A program made the translations under genes and the position numbers. From positions 1,212,839-1,276,838 of the forward strand of contig NW_005196021.1 of NCBI RefSeq assembly GCF_000372725.1: a stretch of DNA of 64,000 nt, given 5' to 3'. The DNA is from Emiliania huxleyi CCMP1516 (Eukaryota; Haptophyta; Isochrysidales; Noelaerhabdaceae). This document shows, one piece after another, positions 38,301 to 49,098 of this stretch (its first letter is position 1; every line of letters begins with the position of its first letter). The notes under the pieces are model-generated. The model was given only the letters and a program-made list of their open reading frames with translations. It was not told the DNA's origin and did not search any database.

Positions 38301-41300
38301 CGTCAACCAGGACTTCCCCTTTGCCTGCGCCGCCGGCCTCAACAGCTCGACCGACACTGAGGACCAGTCGAGCAGCGTCTGCGGCGGCCCGTGCCCCATT
38401 GGCTTCTCTTCAGCTGAAGCAGCCGGGTCATGTGTCGAGTGTGCTGCTGGCTTTTATGCCGCCAATCGCGGCATGGGCGAGTGCACCCCCTGCCCTCACC
38501 CCCTCAGTACAAGCGGGAGCGGCAGCGTCACCTGCTCCGTGTGCAAGGAGGGCTTCTACCTGCAGGACGCGACCGCCCTCCCGGTTGACATCTTCCGTTT
38601 CCCGACCAAGCACTGCAAGGCGTGCCCACCAAACGCCATCTGCGCGACCAACACTACTCTCGAGACCCTCGTCGTCCCGCGCGGTAACTGGCGCGCCTCG
38701 CTCCTCACCACCGAGATTCACGCGTGCGACGCCTCCGACCACTGCAGCGGCTCGGGCGGTGCGGGGGAGGCGGATTCCTCCCGCCTCGGCTTGGCGGCTC
38801 CTGGCAGCGCCGGCGAGGGCTGCGATCTCGGCTACACGGGCCCGCGCTGCGAGTGGTGCGTGAGCGACGAGCAGTACTTCAGCCGCGCGGAGTCAGGCTG
38901 CGTCGACTGCCCGACGACGGGGCGGTTCGGCATCCTGGCGGGAGTCATCGTCGCTCTCGCAGGGGCGGTGCTCCTCTCGCACCGTGCTCTCGTCAGCACC
39001 GAGGCGTGGGGCCGCTTCAGAGCACGTGTTGACATCATCGAGTCGCAGGTTGGCTACGAGGCCCCACCCCACAACTCACGCGCACACGCAACCGCGGCGC
39101 CTCTTGCACCTTACTTGCCTAGAGGCTTTTCGCCGCATAGGATGGAATTCGCCCGTCCACACTACACCTTATACACCAACAACCTGTACACCTTGCCACA
39201 GGTCGGCTTCCAGCCCAAGTTCAAGGTCCTGGTCGGCTTCTACCAGATCGCTACGACGCTCGGTCCTGTCTACGGCGTCCGCCTCAACGAGGCCTTTACG
39301 CGCTGGACCAAGTTTATGGACTCGCTCAGCTTCGACGTTATCGGCCTCACCTACCCGGGCGCCTGCATGGGCTCGATGCGAGTCCGGCTCATGGTCGCCG
39401 GCTTGTGGCCTCTCGTTGCCATTTTGCTTGGAGGCGCCGCCCTTGCCTGCCACGCCCTCGCAGAGTGGCTTATGTCTGGTCGCGCCGACGACCTCCGTCG
39501 CGACGTTGTCCGTGCCACGCTGCGCCGCATCCTCTACTGGGCCATCCTCGTCGCCTATCTCGTGCTCCCCTCAGTCTCTCGCACCATTTTGAAGGTGGAG
39601 CAGTGCGAATCGTTTGCCTTCAACGACATTACCGGGGAGAAGCGCAGCTACCTCGTGGCCGACCTCGATGTGCTCTGCGGCGCTGACGACGAAGAGTACA
39701 GCGGCCTCGACGCGTACTTCTGGGCCTTCTTCGTCCTCTGGCCGGTGCTCGTCCCGCTCGCTTTCCTCGCGCTGCTCCTCTGGATCCGCTCCGAGGTGCG
39801 GGCGCAGCGCGTTGGCTCTCTCGCCCGAGCCAGCCGCTTCCTCTGGCGCGACTACGACCCGGGCATCCTCTTCTGGGAGGTCGTCGATCTGAGCCGCAGG
39901 CTCTTCCTCGCCTCGCTGGTGCTCTTCATCCAAACAAACACCGGGTCGTCCAAGCTCCTCCGCCTCATCATCGCGTCTGTCGTCTCGGGCCTCTACCTTA
40001 CCGCTCTCGCCCTCGCCCGGCCCTTCAAGCGCACCGATGACCTCTACCTCGCGTGCACCGCCAATCTCTTGCTCTTGTGCTGCTTCATCTCGGGCATCGT
40101 GATTCAGCTCTGCCCGGATCCGGGCGCGAGTGCCGCTTACGAGGGCATGTGCTACACCCTCGTCGGCTTCGACAGCGCGCGCGGAGCGAGTGAGTTTGTG
40201 ATCGTGCTCACCGCCGCGATGCTGGCCGCGTCGCTACTCGTCGTCCTCTTCAAGACAGTCAGCGCCGTCCGCATGCCCACCATCCGCCTCGCCTCGACCG
40301 GTCGCCCTCCCGCCCTCGAGTTGTGCCCCGAATGCCACTTCCACGGCTTCATCTCGCACGCGTGGGGGACCGGCCAGGACCAGACCCACACCGTCGTGCG
40401 CCAGCTCCAGCTTCTCCTGCCCGGCGTCCGGATCTGGCTCGACGTCGATAACCTCGAGGACGTGGGCAGGCTCGAGGAGTCAGTAGCTGACGCAATGACC
40501 TTTCTCGTCTTCCTCAGCGCCGGCTACTTCAAGAGCTTCAACTGTCGCCGCGAGCTGTACGCGGCGCTTGCCTCGAACCGGCCCTTCATCCCCATCTTCG
40601 AGGCCGACGCGGCGAAGGGCGGCGCCTCGATCGAGGCGTTGCAGGCTGAGTGCCGCGAGCACTGCGTCGAGGTCGTCCCGCCCGCCTACCCTTCCTACGG
40701 CGGGCCAGGCGAGATGATCGCGCGCGTGTTTGAGGAGGCGAAGCCGATCGTGTGGGTGCGGGTGAACGCCTTTCAGCTCGAGTCGCTCAAGGCCATCGCT
40801 CTGCGCATGTTGCTGCACTCTCCATTCTACGCGAGCCGCCTGGCCGAGCTTGCTGCAGGGGTGACGGTGCCCGGTGAGGCAGGGCCCGTCGCCTTCAGCG
40901 GTCCCGTCACCATCCTTGCGTGCCGCGGCAACAAGGGCGCCTTTGGCGTAGCAGACGAGGTCAAGGCGGCGGCGCGGGAGGGGGCGGCTCTGCTGCATCC
41001 GAGATGGTTATGATCCGCGATGTGGATGAAGCGTTCGAGGGAGCCAGCGCGGCCCCTCTCTCCGGACACTACGTCCTCCTGCTCTACCTGAACGATAAGA
41101 CCTTTCTCGATGCGGGCGGCACCGTCGCTCGCCTCGTGCAAGCGGCGATGGACCGGCGCATTGCCATCGTGCTTGTCCACGAGCAGGACCCTAGCTGCGG
41201 TGGCCGCCCGTTCCGGCACTTCATTCAGCAGACGCCGCAGGTCCTGCAGCGGTCGCCGTACAAGCTCTACGACACGGTGGCGGTGCCGCTCTACCCGTCG

Positions 41301-41588
41301 ACAGAGCACCGCCCGGTGAGCCTGCACCTCGTGCTGCGTGGCATGGGAGCGGCACCGTGCAGCGCGGGGATACTGCGGCGGCAGTGGCAGCTCCTTCGCC
41401 GCCGCATCGCGGTGGCGCGTCTCCGAGATGCCGCCCACGCGCGCTTTAGATATGGGCTGCAGCACCCGAGAGGACCACGGCAGAACTCACAACAGGGCGG
41501 CGTGCAGGAAGGCTCGAGTGCCAGCTCCACCTCCTCGCTGCCGCTGCCAACAGTTGTGGTCGAGTGCGGCCCTCACATCTTTCCGTGA
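35339..41588 (+). CDS. Receptor-like beta-helix/Cys-rich/multi-TM/TIR protein, tandem-exon gene, frameshifted near 41000
   Basis: Exons 35339..36157, seven small ones (36264..36344, 36452..36532, 36637..36714, 36822..36902, 37011..37088, 37191..37271, 37380..37460), then 37630 onward. All joins are phase 0; up to the stop at 41013 this makes 1587 residues. Order: signal peptide (GAWLLLLVALLPLACA), Pro-rich linkers around a six-Cys module, a beta-helix (SSGEGATLDG, then repeated GGVVYA..SGAVSIIGSTVTGC coils), Cys-rich ephrin-receptor-like repeats (CPIGFSS, CAAGFYAANRG), an EGF-like CDLGYTGPRCEWC, about eight membrane helices, and a cytosolic TIR domain (FHGFISHAWGTGQ, VRIWLDVDNLED, FLVFLSAGYFKSFNCRREL). 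The Glu of NCRREL is at the NADase position. After 41000 the match continues in another frame to 41588 (VLLLYLNDKTFLD, VLVHEQDP, TVAVPLYPSTEHRPVSLHL), so one base appears to be lost near 41000. A receptor or channel role is inferred. Confidence 0.75.
36158..37629 (+). repeat. Tandem exon-intron array (7 small exons, period about 180-190 bp)
   Basis: Each unit has a 78- or 81-nt phase-0 exon encoding one beta-helix coil and an intron of about 100 nt. The introns start at GTGCGCCGCGTAGAG and end CTCACCCCGCTCTC..CGCAACCGCAG, and they are as similar to each other as the exons are. The last intron (37461-37629) is longer and starts AT instead of GT. Confidence 0.85.
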
Positions 41589-41861
41589 GTACCCATGTGG
41601 AGTTTGGTTGCGCTAGTACGAACCCGCTGAGGCGTAGTGCTCTTGCGGATAAAAGTGCCCTCGCTACCTGAGATTTATTTTTTCTCGCGAGTTTTACTTC
41701 ATTCCTTTGTGGTGAAAGTCTTCCTTTTACGGAAACGAATGCTTCACGGCCGTTTTTCTTTAGGGGCTATCTTCTCAACGGAGCGAAGCGGCGCCTCCCA
41801 GCAAAGGAAGAATTTCGGCGAGATGCCCCTGGTATGCCCACCCCCCTGAGTGGCCGCCGTT
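41589..41861. other. Short intergenic region between convergent genes
   Basis: No gene seen; the receptor and the glycosyltransferase gene converge here. Confidence 0.4.
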
Positions 41862-42887
41862 TTAATTGGCCATTTGGGGGGGCGTCGCCGCCGCCGCGTC
41901 GCTTGGTGGCACGGAGAGAGTGCACTCGTCTGTGTAGATCCGGCCGAGCGCAGTGAGTCTGCCGTACCGCTGACTCGTCAGCTCCTTTTCTTTCGGCTGG
42001 CGAAACGTCTTGGGCGTCCATCGCGTGGCTCCCGTGATCGGGGTTTTCGGTATCTGTGGGTAGTCCATGTCGTTTGGCTGCTCGAAGGCAACGAGCCCGC
42101 CGACGCCGACCATTCCAGAGTGCGGGTAGGTCGCGCGGACCGAGTCCCGATACGTGATCGCAACGTCGTTGCCAGCCGTCTGGTTGTAGCACCAGTCCAG
42201 CAGCTCGGGGCCGGTGAGCATGAGCGGCCTGCCCTTGGGAGGGACGAATCGCTGTCGGACGTTGCGGAGGATCGAGTCGAGCATGCAGCGGGGGAGCGGG
42301 TGCGACGGCACGCTCGCGAGGATCTTCATCTGCTTCCGTTCGAAGTCGGCCCCCGAAATGTCACGGCCGATGGTCGCGCCCGCGTCACACATGTCGACTA
42401 CGCTGGCAATCGGCTTGAGCAGCACGAGATCGGTGTCCAGGTAGACGCCGCCTTCGGCGGACAGGGCGCAGAAGCGGAAGAGATCGGCGCGAAACGCGGG
42501 GGCGAGCAGGCAGCGGTACGCCTGCCCGGCCTCTCGCCCGCAGTGCTTGGTCACGTACTCGAACGCCGACTCGTCGTCGTGATAGTTCACCACAAAGCCA
42601 TCGAGGTGGACGGCAGCATTAATGGCCACGTTGGATGGGCGCTCCGCGCTGCCGCCAACTGCATGGTAGATACGGGGCACCCTCGTGGACCTCTCAGAGC
42701 AGTTGGGTGGCGACGAGAGCGGCAGGTTCAAGTATTCGGCGCAATTGCTGTCGCCAAAGTCTGGGCGGGTGAACGGCGTCTGCACGAGCGCGCACGGCCC
42801 CACTTCCGCGGCCGCTCGTTTGACGGGCGCGGCAACCGCAAAGACGTGGAAGAACATCGGCATGTATCGGCGGATCCGCCTGCCCAC
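41862..42887 (-). CDS. Glycosyltransferase family 32 (DXD, Och1-like)
   Basis: A single exon of 341 residues. The short hydrophobic N-terminus (MPMFFHVFAVAAPV) could anchor it in the Golgi. The GT32 sugar-binding core is clear: VPRIYHAVGG at the start, AFRADLFRFCALSAEGGVYL followed by DTDLVLLKP (the DXD motif that binds the metal and nucleotide sugar). GPELLDWCYNQTAG and YPHSGMVGVGG follow downstream. The family includes alpha-1,6-mannosyltransferases and inositol phosphoceramide sugar transferases; donor and acceptor cannot be told here. The length is normal for the catalytic domain. A 5'-truncated copy of the dispersed repeat lies about 120 bp upstream of its start. Confidence 0.8.
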   Translation of the reverse strand: MGRRIRRYMPMFFHVFAVAAPVKRAAAEVGPCALVQTPFTRPDFGDSNCAEYLNLPLSSPPNCSERSTRVPRIYHAVGGSAERPSNVAINAAVHLDGFVVNYHDDESAFEYVTKHCGREAGQAYRCLLAPAFRADLFRFCALSAEGGVYLDTDLVLLKPIASVVDMCDAGATIGRDISGADFERKQMKILASVPSHPLPRCMLDSILRNVRQRFVPPKGRPLMLTGPELLDWCYNQTAGNDVAITYRDSVRATYPHSGMVGVGGLVAFEQPNDMDYPQIPKTPITGATRWTPKTFRQPKEKELTSQRYGRLTALGRIYTDECTLSVPPSDAAAATPPQMAN

Positions 42888-43566
42888 GGGAGAAGACGGG
42901 CTCGTGCTTGGTCCTTGCGATCGAGTATGTTACGTACCCCGGACTTCGCCGACGTCCCCGCCCTATTTGCACAGCCTTGTTTTCGAGAAGAAAAATACCT
43001 GCTTCGGCCCTGGATGTGAGGTTACCGACTGCACTCCAAGTGCTCCAAGTGCTTGGCGCTGCGCGCTGGTCTATGTGTCGCCGTTCTCCGCCCGTTTAGA
43101 AAGAAAGTTCTCCGTCGCTCCGCAGTGCAAAGGCTGCTAGGTTTTATTTACAAAATGTCGGGGGCACAGGACGCGGTACAAATCAAACAAAAGGGGTACG
43201 CCAAAAGGCACGACTGGCTGCGATCTGTCTGGGGACGCCTATCATCACGCGGGCGCGTTCATCCGGACGACCACCGCTCATTGTCCTGGCTGGGGTGGGC
43301 AGCTCAGCTCTACATACAGCTCTACAGCGCTCTACACTCTATCTACATCCTCTACACCCTCCCTCAGCCCTACCTATCTACATACATCCTCTACACCCTC
43401 CCTCAGTCCCCTTTCTCCCGGCCGGGGTGGGGCGCGCGCGGGGGCGGCGGGTGTGCGGGATGTCTGTGGGCCCGGTAACATCGACGGCGAGCTAAGAAAA
43501 GAAAAACACAAAAAGCAGCTGAAGCACCTCTTCGCTCCTTGTGGCGACCCCGCCGTGCAACCTCTA
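42888..43566. other. Intergenic with short repeats
   Basis: Holds the truncated dispersed repeat (43005-43050) and a duplicated CATCCTCTACACCCTCCCTC motif (about 43341 and 43383) within a run of CTACA-rich sequence. No gene seen. Confidence 0.4.
43005..43050 (+). repeat. Dispersed repeat, 5'-truncated copy B
   Basis: Only the 3' end of the about 200-bp repeat (CGGCCCTGGATGTGAGG, then ACTGCACTCCAAGTGCTCC and AAGT), same strand as the copies at 26013 and 59109. Confidence 0.7.
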
Positions 43567-43812
43567 ATGCTCGCTGTGGTCGCCCTCTGTCACTCGACCT
43601 TGGCCGCACCGGGGCGCGAGCTCAGTGGCGCGTGCGATGGGTGGATCTGGCCGCCCGAAGACACGCTCTTCTGCAGCTCGACAAACGCATCAAGCGTTTG
43701 CCAAGCGGGAGAGGAGTGCGCATGCATCGCCTCGAGGTGCACCTGCAAGGATGGCGAGCCGTTCATCTGTACGCGCGACTGCCAGAGGACTTCCTGCCAG
43801 CCATTCCAATAA
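43567..43812 (+). CDS. Small secreted cysteine-rich protein, unrecognised
   Basis: 81 codons from the Met at 43567. A signal peptide (MLAVVALCHSTLAAPG) is followed by a compact domain with about ten cysteines (GACDGWIWPP, LFCSSTNASSVCQAGEECAC, SRCTCKDGEPFICTRDCQR). The spacing does not match a family I can name with confidence. No transmembrane segment and no intron. The frame is open upstream to 43453, but that part lacks leader character. Confidence 0.5.
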   Translation: MLAVVALCHSTLAAPGRELSGACDGWIWPPEDTLFCSSTNASSVCQAGEECACIASRCTCKDGEPFICTRDCQRTSCQPFQ

Positions 43813-44865
43813 GTAGCGCTGCCCACCCAAACGGATGTAGCCTCCCCCGATGGAGGATGGAGAGAAACCGGGTATCGTGTGTGATTGTCTGTGTGGACGC
43901 TTCTCGAGAGTCCCCAGTCGTGCGCCGCAAGTCGTGTGGCCAGGCCCAGGGCCAGAGAGCTCCTCTCATTTCGGGGCTTGTGGATGTTGTAAGAGCACGA
44001 CGCGCCAGCGAGCCGATCGACATACCGTACAGACCGAGTCCACTCCCGCCACACGTGTGGCGCTCCCCGCGGCGCGCTTGCTGGGCCGCCTTTCCGTCCC
44101 CACACGGCTCGCTCCCGCTGTGTTGCGTCCGTCCGTCGCGCGTCGGTGGGGGCGGGTGGCGAATACGAAATAATGGGGGGCGACGTTAGGAAGAGCGTTT
44201 CACAGAGCTGGAGGCTGCAGCTTCTCTGCCGGGTAGAGCCGTAGGACGGGAACATGGACGGGAACGACAACGAGATGATAGTAGGGAGTAGAAGAAAGCA
44301 AAGACGAGCCCTGCGCACGCACGGCTCCGCAGGAGAAGCCCCTCCCGCCCGTGCTTGCGCAGCGCAGCCTCCTCCTCCCTCACAGAAAACTGCGGCCGCC
44401 AGCGACAGAGGTCAGAGCGTCTCGCTGGCGGACGGCGAGAGGAACACAAAGGGACGTCCGGACGTCCATCCACTGGGATGAGAATACTGGAGATCTGAGG
44501 TCGAATCTACCGATTCCACAGCCGCCCACAGGAGCGCCGCCTCAACACGGGGTCTCGGCTCTACCGAGCCATGCTAGCTCCAGCCGCAGCCCCACCCGGC
44601 CGCCCGAGGGTGTTCCCGCAGGCAGAGAAGACCAATCCTGGGGGAAGTAACCGTCCCCAACAGGGGCGCGCACGAGCCACGTGACAGAGACCGGTCGGGG
44701 CACACACACGCACGAGCAAACCTGAATAATGAGAAAACGTGCGCGACCTCGACGCCGCCGGAGAGTAACACCGCACCCTCTGCAGCAACCCGCACCGCTC
44801 CACTGGAGCAATGGGCAGGAGGCTGCCGCAAACCAGCGAGTGGGGCCAGCCTCGATCTAGCAAAC
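43813..44865. other. Intergenic, no gene recognised
   Basis: Several 70-240-codon frames on both strands, none with domain, leader or splice support. Confidence 0.4.
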
Positions 44866-45294
44866 CTAGATCACCTTGGCCTCGTTCTTGAGCTTGTCCA
44901 CGAGCTCGTCGACCGTCTCGACCTGCGGAGCGACGCAGCGGCATAGGGTGTGGGTGGGTGGGTGTATGTGTGTGTGTGGGGTGTGTGGGGGGGGGGGGGG
45001 GCCATTGGCGTGGGCCACGGGAGAACACCGGCATGGGAACCAGGGGGGGGGGGGGGGAGGGAGCAGCCGATGATTGAAGGCGCGTGCCTGCGAAGCCGTC
45101 GGGCCAACAGAGACGGCGATCACCTCCGTGGCGATCTTCGCCTCCTTGAGCCGCACGGCCTCCTCGACGGCAATCTCGTCGAACGGGTTCATGCTCATCT
45201 TCACGTTCGCCGTCTCCACCCCTGACTTGTCCGGCTTTACGCGGATCTTGACGGCGTAGTCGATGACGCGCTTCACGCCGACGAGCACCTTCAT
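44866..45294 (-). CDS. Electron-transfer flavoprotein beta subunit, internally deleted
   Basis: Exon 1 (45088..45294) encodes the typical ETF-beta N-terminus: [39 protein letters not shown] and [16 protein letters not shown]. Exon 2 (44866..44922) encodes [18 protein letters not shown] and a stop, the typical extreme C-terminus. The join is in frame across a 165-nt GC-AG intron, but the product would have only 87 residues against about 250 for the family. The AMP-binding middle is absent. The intron holds two poly-G runs and a GT repeat, so an assembly collapse is possible. Otherwise the gene has been internally deleted. The frame also extends upstream of the Met (Arg/Ser/Ala rich) and could supply a mitochondrial presequence. 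Confidence 0.7.
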   Translation of the reverse strand: MKVLVGVKRVIDYAVKIRVKPDKSGVETANVKMSMNPFDEIAVEEAVRLKEAKIATEVIAVSVGPTASQARAFNHRLLPPPPPPWFPCRCSPVAHANGPPPPPHTPHTHIHPPTHTLCRCVAPQVETVDELVDKLKNEAKVI

Positions 45295-45580
45295 GTGCCT
45301 CACGTGCGGCGGCGCCACGCCGCGAGCGGAGCGGAGCGCCTGCGGCGGCGCGCGGGGCGGCGACGTGTCGGTGAGGATCAATAGCGGAATGCTCGCCCTG
45401 CTGTCAGCGAGGCCAGGGCAACTGCGCTTTGCAGCATTGGAGGGTGGAGGCGGAGGAGAGGCGGCGGCGCTGCTGCAGCGCGGCCGTGGCGGACGGACGG
45501 AGGAACGGGCGCAAGCGGGACTTCGACACGGGCGGGTGCGAGAGCTCGCCTTGCTGCCCACCAACATGACCAAGCTTCAG

Positions 45581-46178
45581 TGATGAGCGCATTTTCTTCT
45601 TCGCTCCGAAAATTCTTTTTACGACGGCGCCCACGGAGGTGCAGCTCGTGCGGCAGCTCGGCCAGTCTGTCCGTGGGCGGGGCGTCCTCCTCGGTGCGTG
45701 CGGCGCGAGGGGAGCGCGACATGTGAGAGGTGCTGGTCACAGCGGGCGAGCCCGGTTCTTCTGAGCAGCGGCGCGTGAGAAGAAGAAATTCACTTCGCAT
45801 TCACGTTTTTGGCGAAGGCTAGCTCAAAAAAACACACACACACGTGTGGGGTGGACAGGGGTACAGAGGCGGCCGACACACGTACCATGCTCGAGCTCCG
45901 TCTTGAGACTGGAAACTCGAGCGCGCGTCTTGCGATGGGAAACTCTCCGTCTCTGTATGAATGCCCGGAAAACTACTCGGCGCTGCCTCAACGGCCGCTC
46001 GTGATCAACCTTGGGCTCGCAAAGAGCGGCACGACCTCACTGCACGAATTCTTTCGCTGCTCGGGCTGGTGCTCCCGGCACGACTGGGGCAGGCTGACCC
46101 ACGCGATGCTCGCAACCCTCGCATTTGCGCAGAGCCAGAGCACAGTCAATGCCGATGCCATCTTGCGGGCGAGGCTGG
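45581..46178 (+). repeat. Segmental duplication, copy 1 (truncated sulfotransferase)
   Basis: Nearly identical to 49099-49697: same strand, about 3.5 kb apart. Only small differences such as CGCTCCG/CGCGTCCG and one base in a poly-A/CA run were seen. The match ends abruptly at GCGAGGCTGG. Confidence 0.9.
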
Positions 46179-46192
46179 AACGTGTTTGTTAG
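45887..46192 (+). pseudogene. Truncated sulfotransferase copy
   Basis: The first about 97 codons are identical to the gene at 49406, including the PAPS-binding LGLAKSGTTSLHEFF motif. The sequence then leaves the duplication and stops after LERVC. It lacks the 3'-phosphosulfate-binding region and the rest of the domain, so it should be inactive. Confidence 0.75.
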
Positions 46193-46495
46193 CTTTATCC
46201 TCGGGGCTGTTCCATCTCCTCATCTCTTTCCCACCTAGGCGGGGCGGTGCGGGCGTGCGGGCGCGCGCGGGGTGCGGGTTGTGTGTGTGTGGTCACTCCA
46301 GAGTCGCTGTTCACGCCGGCCAACGCGGCCGTCGTTTTTTTCGAACGCATGCGAACCTAGGCGACAAGCAGACACCGAGACTCCGAACACGACGATTCAA
46401 ATCACACCGCACGCACAACCAAATATCAAATGACTGAGGGCAGTGTCAAAGACACACGCTTTACTAGGGTGAGTGCTCGTCTCTGTCCTACACCG
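46193..46495. other. Intergenic gap, no gene seen
   Basis: Unique sequence between the truncated copy and the 3' end of the TIR-like gene. Confidence 0.4.
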
Positions 46496-48540
46496 CTACA
46501 CAGAGACGCGACTGAATGGCCTCGCTCCTTCTCCCTCTCGCGCCTCCTCGTCGACGGGGGGCACGTGAGCAGGGCGAGCAAAGTCATAGTTGTTGAGTCT
46601 CTTTGACGAGAACCTCGCCGCCTTCGTCCTCGGCTCCGAGAGCATCCGGTAAGCACCTAGCGCGATGCCCAAGTGAAGGCAGAGGGCGAGTGCCACGCAC
46701 CCCGCCGCATCCAGGCCAAACCGCTCGTGGTCGAGGCAGACGGCGACGAAGAAGATGCCAAAGGTGGCAAACTGCAGGAGCATGTCCTCGGTGGCGGTGC
46801 GCCAGCCGGCCAGCAGAAGCCCGCGCGCGGCCGGGCCGTTGGAGAGGAGCTGAGGGAGGCGCGTCAGGTTGGATTCGGCGAGGGACTGGACCACTTGCGC
46901 GCCCCGCTCAATGGTCAAGGACGCAAAGAGGGGGATGCCCGCGATTAGCCAGCCGATGCAAGAGATGGCAGTCACGCCCTGCGCCAGCGGCGGCGCGGCA
47001 GCCGTGGAGTTGCAAAATAAGGCCAGCAGGCAGCAGCCTCCAATCCACCACACAGACAGGCGCTTGCGGACGAGCTGCCGGGTCGAGATCATTGGCAAGA
47101 ATTGCTCCTTCATTTGTGTGGCCACCATCCGGTTGAACGCGTCGATCCCGCCAACGCCCTCGTAAATCCCATCGATCGCGGCGAGAATCTCCGCTCGGTC
47201 GGTCTCGCTGGAGCAGTCAGCCTTGCTGGCATCGAAGGAACGCAGCTGTTGGCGGAGCGTGCTTCGCTGCAGCTCCATGTCGGCGCCGATCAGGACGCCC
47301 GTTGTGCAGGCCAAGAAGGTTGCGCCCCAGTGCAGGCACACTGCGAGCCAGAAAAGGGACGAGTCGTCGACATGGTCGTTGGGGTCGGGGATGCGGAGGA
47401 GCTCTGCGAGCCACACTGCCAGACAGGCAAAGTAGACCACCATCACAATAAACCCGACCACAAAGGTTACACAGAAGCGGAGCGGGAGGAATCCCACCGG
47501 CCGGCGGGGGTGGAGGGCTCGAAATGTGGCTAGCTCGTACACGCACCTGGGGTGGAAGCTCAAGGGTGAGCGGGAGAGTGGAGCTAGGGTGAGGTGGGTG
47601 CGGAGAGAGGGCACCAAAGGCGCGTGAAGTAGGTGTCATCCCAGAGCACGGTGAGCTGGGACGAGAGGGAAAGGAAGCCGCCCAAGTGCCGAATGCCTCG
47701 GAGCTTCTTGGCCGGGTCCGTCTGGTGGATGCAGCAGCAGTCCACAAAGTAGGTGCGGTTGCTGAGCGCCAGCCGGAGGGATCCAGCGACCAGGGCGGCG
47801 ATCAGCCCGGAGCCAAAGATCCACGGGGACAGCACCATCAGCGTGTCGTCTGCCGCCGGCTCGATGGAGGGGAGCATATCAATCAGAAGAGGCGCGTCCT
47901 CAGTCTCAATGGCGAGGAGCCCGGCGTCCTCCGGACGGAACGTCCTCCACGCGTCGCCGGGAAGACCCCAGATTCGCTGAATCGCCATCGAGGCGAGGCA
48001 GACGGCGATGGTCGCCATCATCGGGACGACCCCGGCCTCCTCGAGCGCCAGCGCGAGCCACTTGGCCGTGCCTGGGCCCGCCCAACTGTGGCTCACAAAC
48101 GCGTCAAACTCCTCGACCACCTCTGAGCGCGAGTACAGCTCGGCCCGCCGCTCCTCTGGCAGGCTATCTGGATTGTTGTGGAATACCGACCGCCAGCGAA
48201 AGAGAGCCTCCGACACGCGGATGCCCCGCCGGATCAGCCGCGGTGGGCGCAGCGTGGACGCGGCGGCGATGTATTGCGAGATGGCGCTGGCCTGTGCGGT
48301 GCTGTGGCGGAGGTGGGCGAGCCGGTGCTGCGGCTTGCCCTCATCGTTGGCGCTGCTTGGGGTGCCATCCTCGATGTACACTTCGGGGGTTGTAAGGCCT
48401 TCCTCTGCGTTGCTGAGCACAAGGCTATCGGCGTGAGCACTCGTGCTCGGTTCCTCTTGCACCGTGACGAGCGCTCTCTTCCTCGACTCAAACAGGCTCG
48501 CCCACGCAGAAGCAGAGCCGGACAGGCGCAGCGAGTCCAT
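46496..48540 (-). CDS. Multi-pass membrane protein with split TIR-like domain
   Basis: Exons 47615..48540 and 46496..47546 join across a 68-nt GT-AG intron in phase 2, giving 658 residues. A soluble Ser-rich N-terminus is followed by FDAFVSHSWAGPGTAKWLAL, the opening strand and loop of a TIR-like fold. Two hydrophobic segments come next (MMATIAVCLASMAI; FGSGLIAALVAGSLRLAL). Then YFVDCCCIHQTDPAKKLRG, LSSQLTVLWDDTYFTRLWCV and YELATFRA restore the rest of the fold. The WCVYEL motif resembles the SxWCxxEL glutamate motif of TIR NADases. Further helices follow (VTFVVGFIVMVVYFACLAV; SLFWLAVCLHWGATFLA; WWIGGCCLLALFC; ISCIGWLIAGIPLFASL; MLLQFATFGIFFVAVCL). Such membrane-interrupted TIR-like proteins occur in microalgae; their function is not established. 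It lies between the two copies of the segmental duplication. Confidence 0.65.
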
Positions 48541-49098
48541 CCTATGCAGGGTCCACGCAGAAGCAAGCGCGTTGTCGCGGAAGGAGTTTGGCCCGATTGC
48601 TTGGCGCGAACCGGAGGCGTCGAACTCCTTCCACGAATTAAATTCTCGTCCTCAAACCCTCCTCTCCCCCACATCGGCTGTACGAAGAGAGGAGGAGCAG
48701 CAGGGACCCGAGGGACCATGTGGAAGACGGACGGCTAGTGCTAGGAGTGCAGTCGGTTTAAATTTGTTTGTCAATCAATGTCAGCCGAGCCGCTCGCCGG
48801 ACACGCGCTCGCTCGCGCCGACGAGACAAACAAAAGCCGACGAGCTCGAGCGCCAGCTGGCAGAGCACAGCTTGACGATCCAAAAGGCCGCTCGCGTGGA
48901 CGAGGTGAGAAGCGGCTCGCGGATGTATGTATGTAGCAGGGGTTGGCTGTGCAACGGGCGGAAGCGAGTGCGGCCGCCGATGCCACCCTGGTTGGACAAA
49001 TCGACGTCCTCGAGCAATCTACCGTCCCCTGTCAAGCGCATCGCCTACCTGGGTCGACTAATGAGTTTCGAAAAAGACAAGCTTCGAGCGGTGCCCTG
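48541..49098. other. Intergenic, no gene seen
   Basis: Upstream region of the minus-strand TIR-like gene; no supported coding sequence. Confidence 0.4.
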
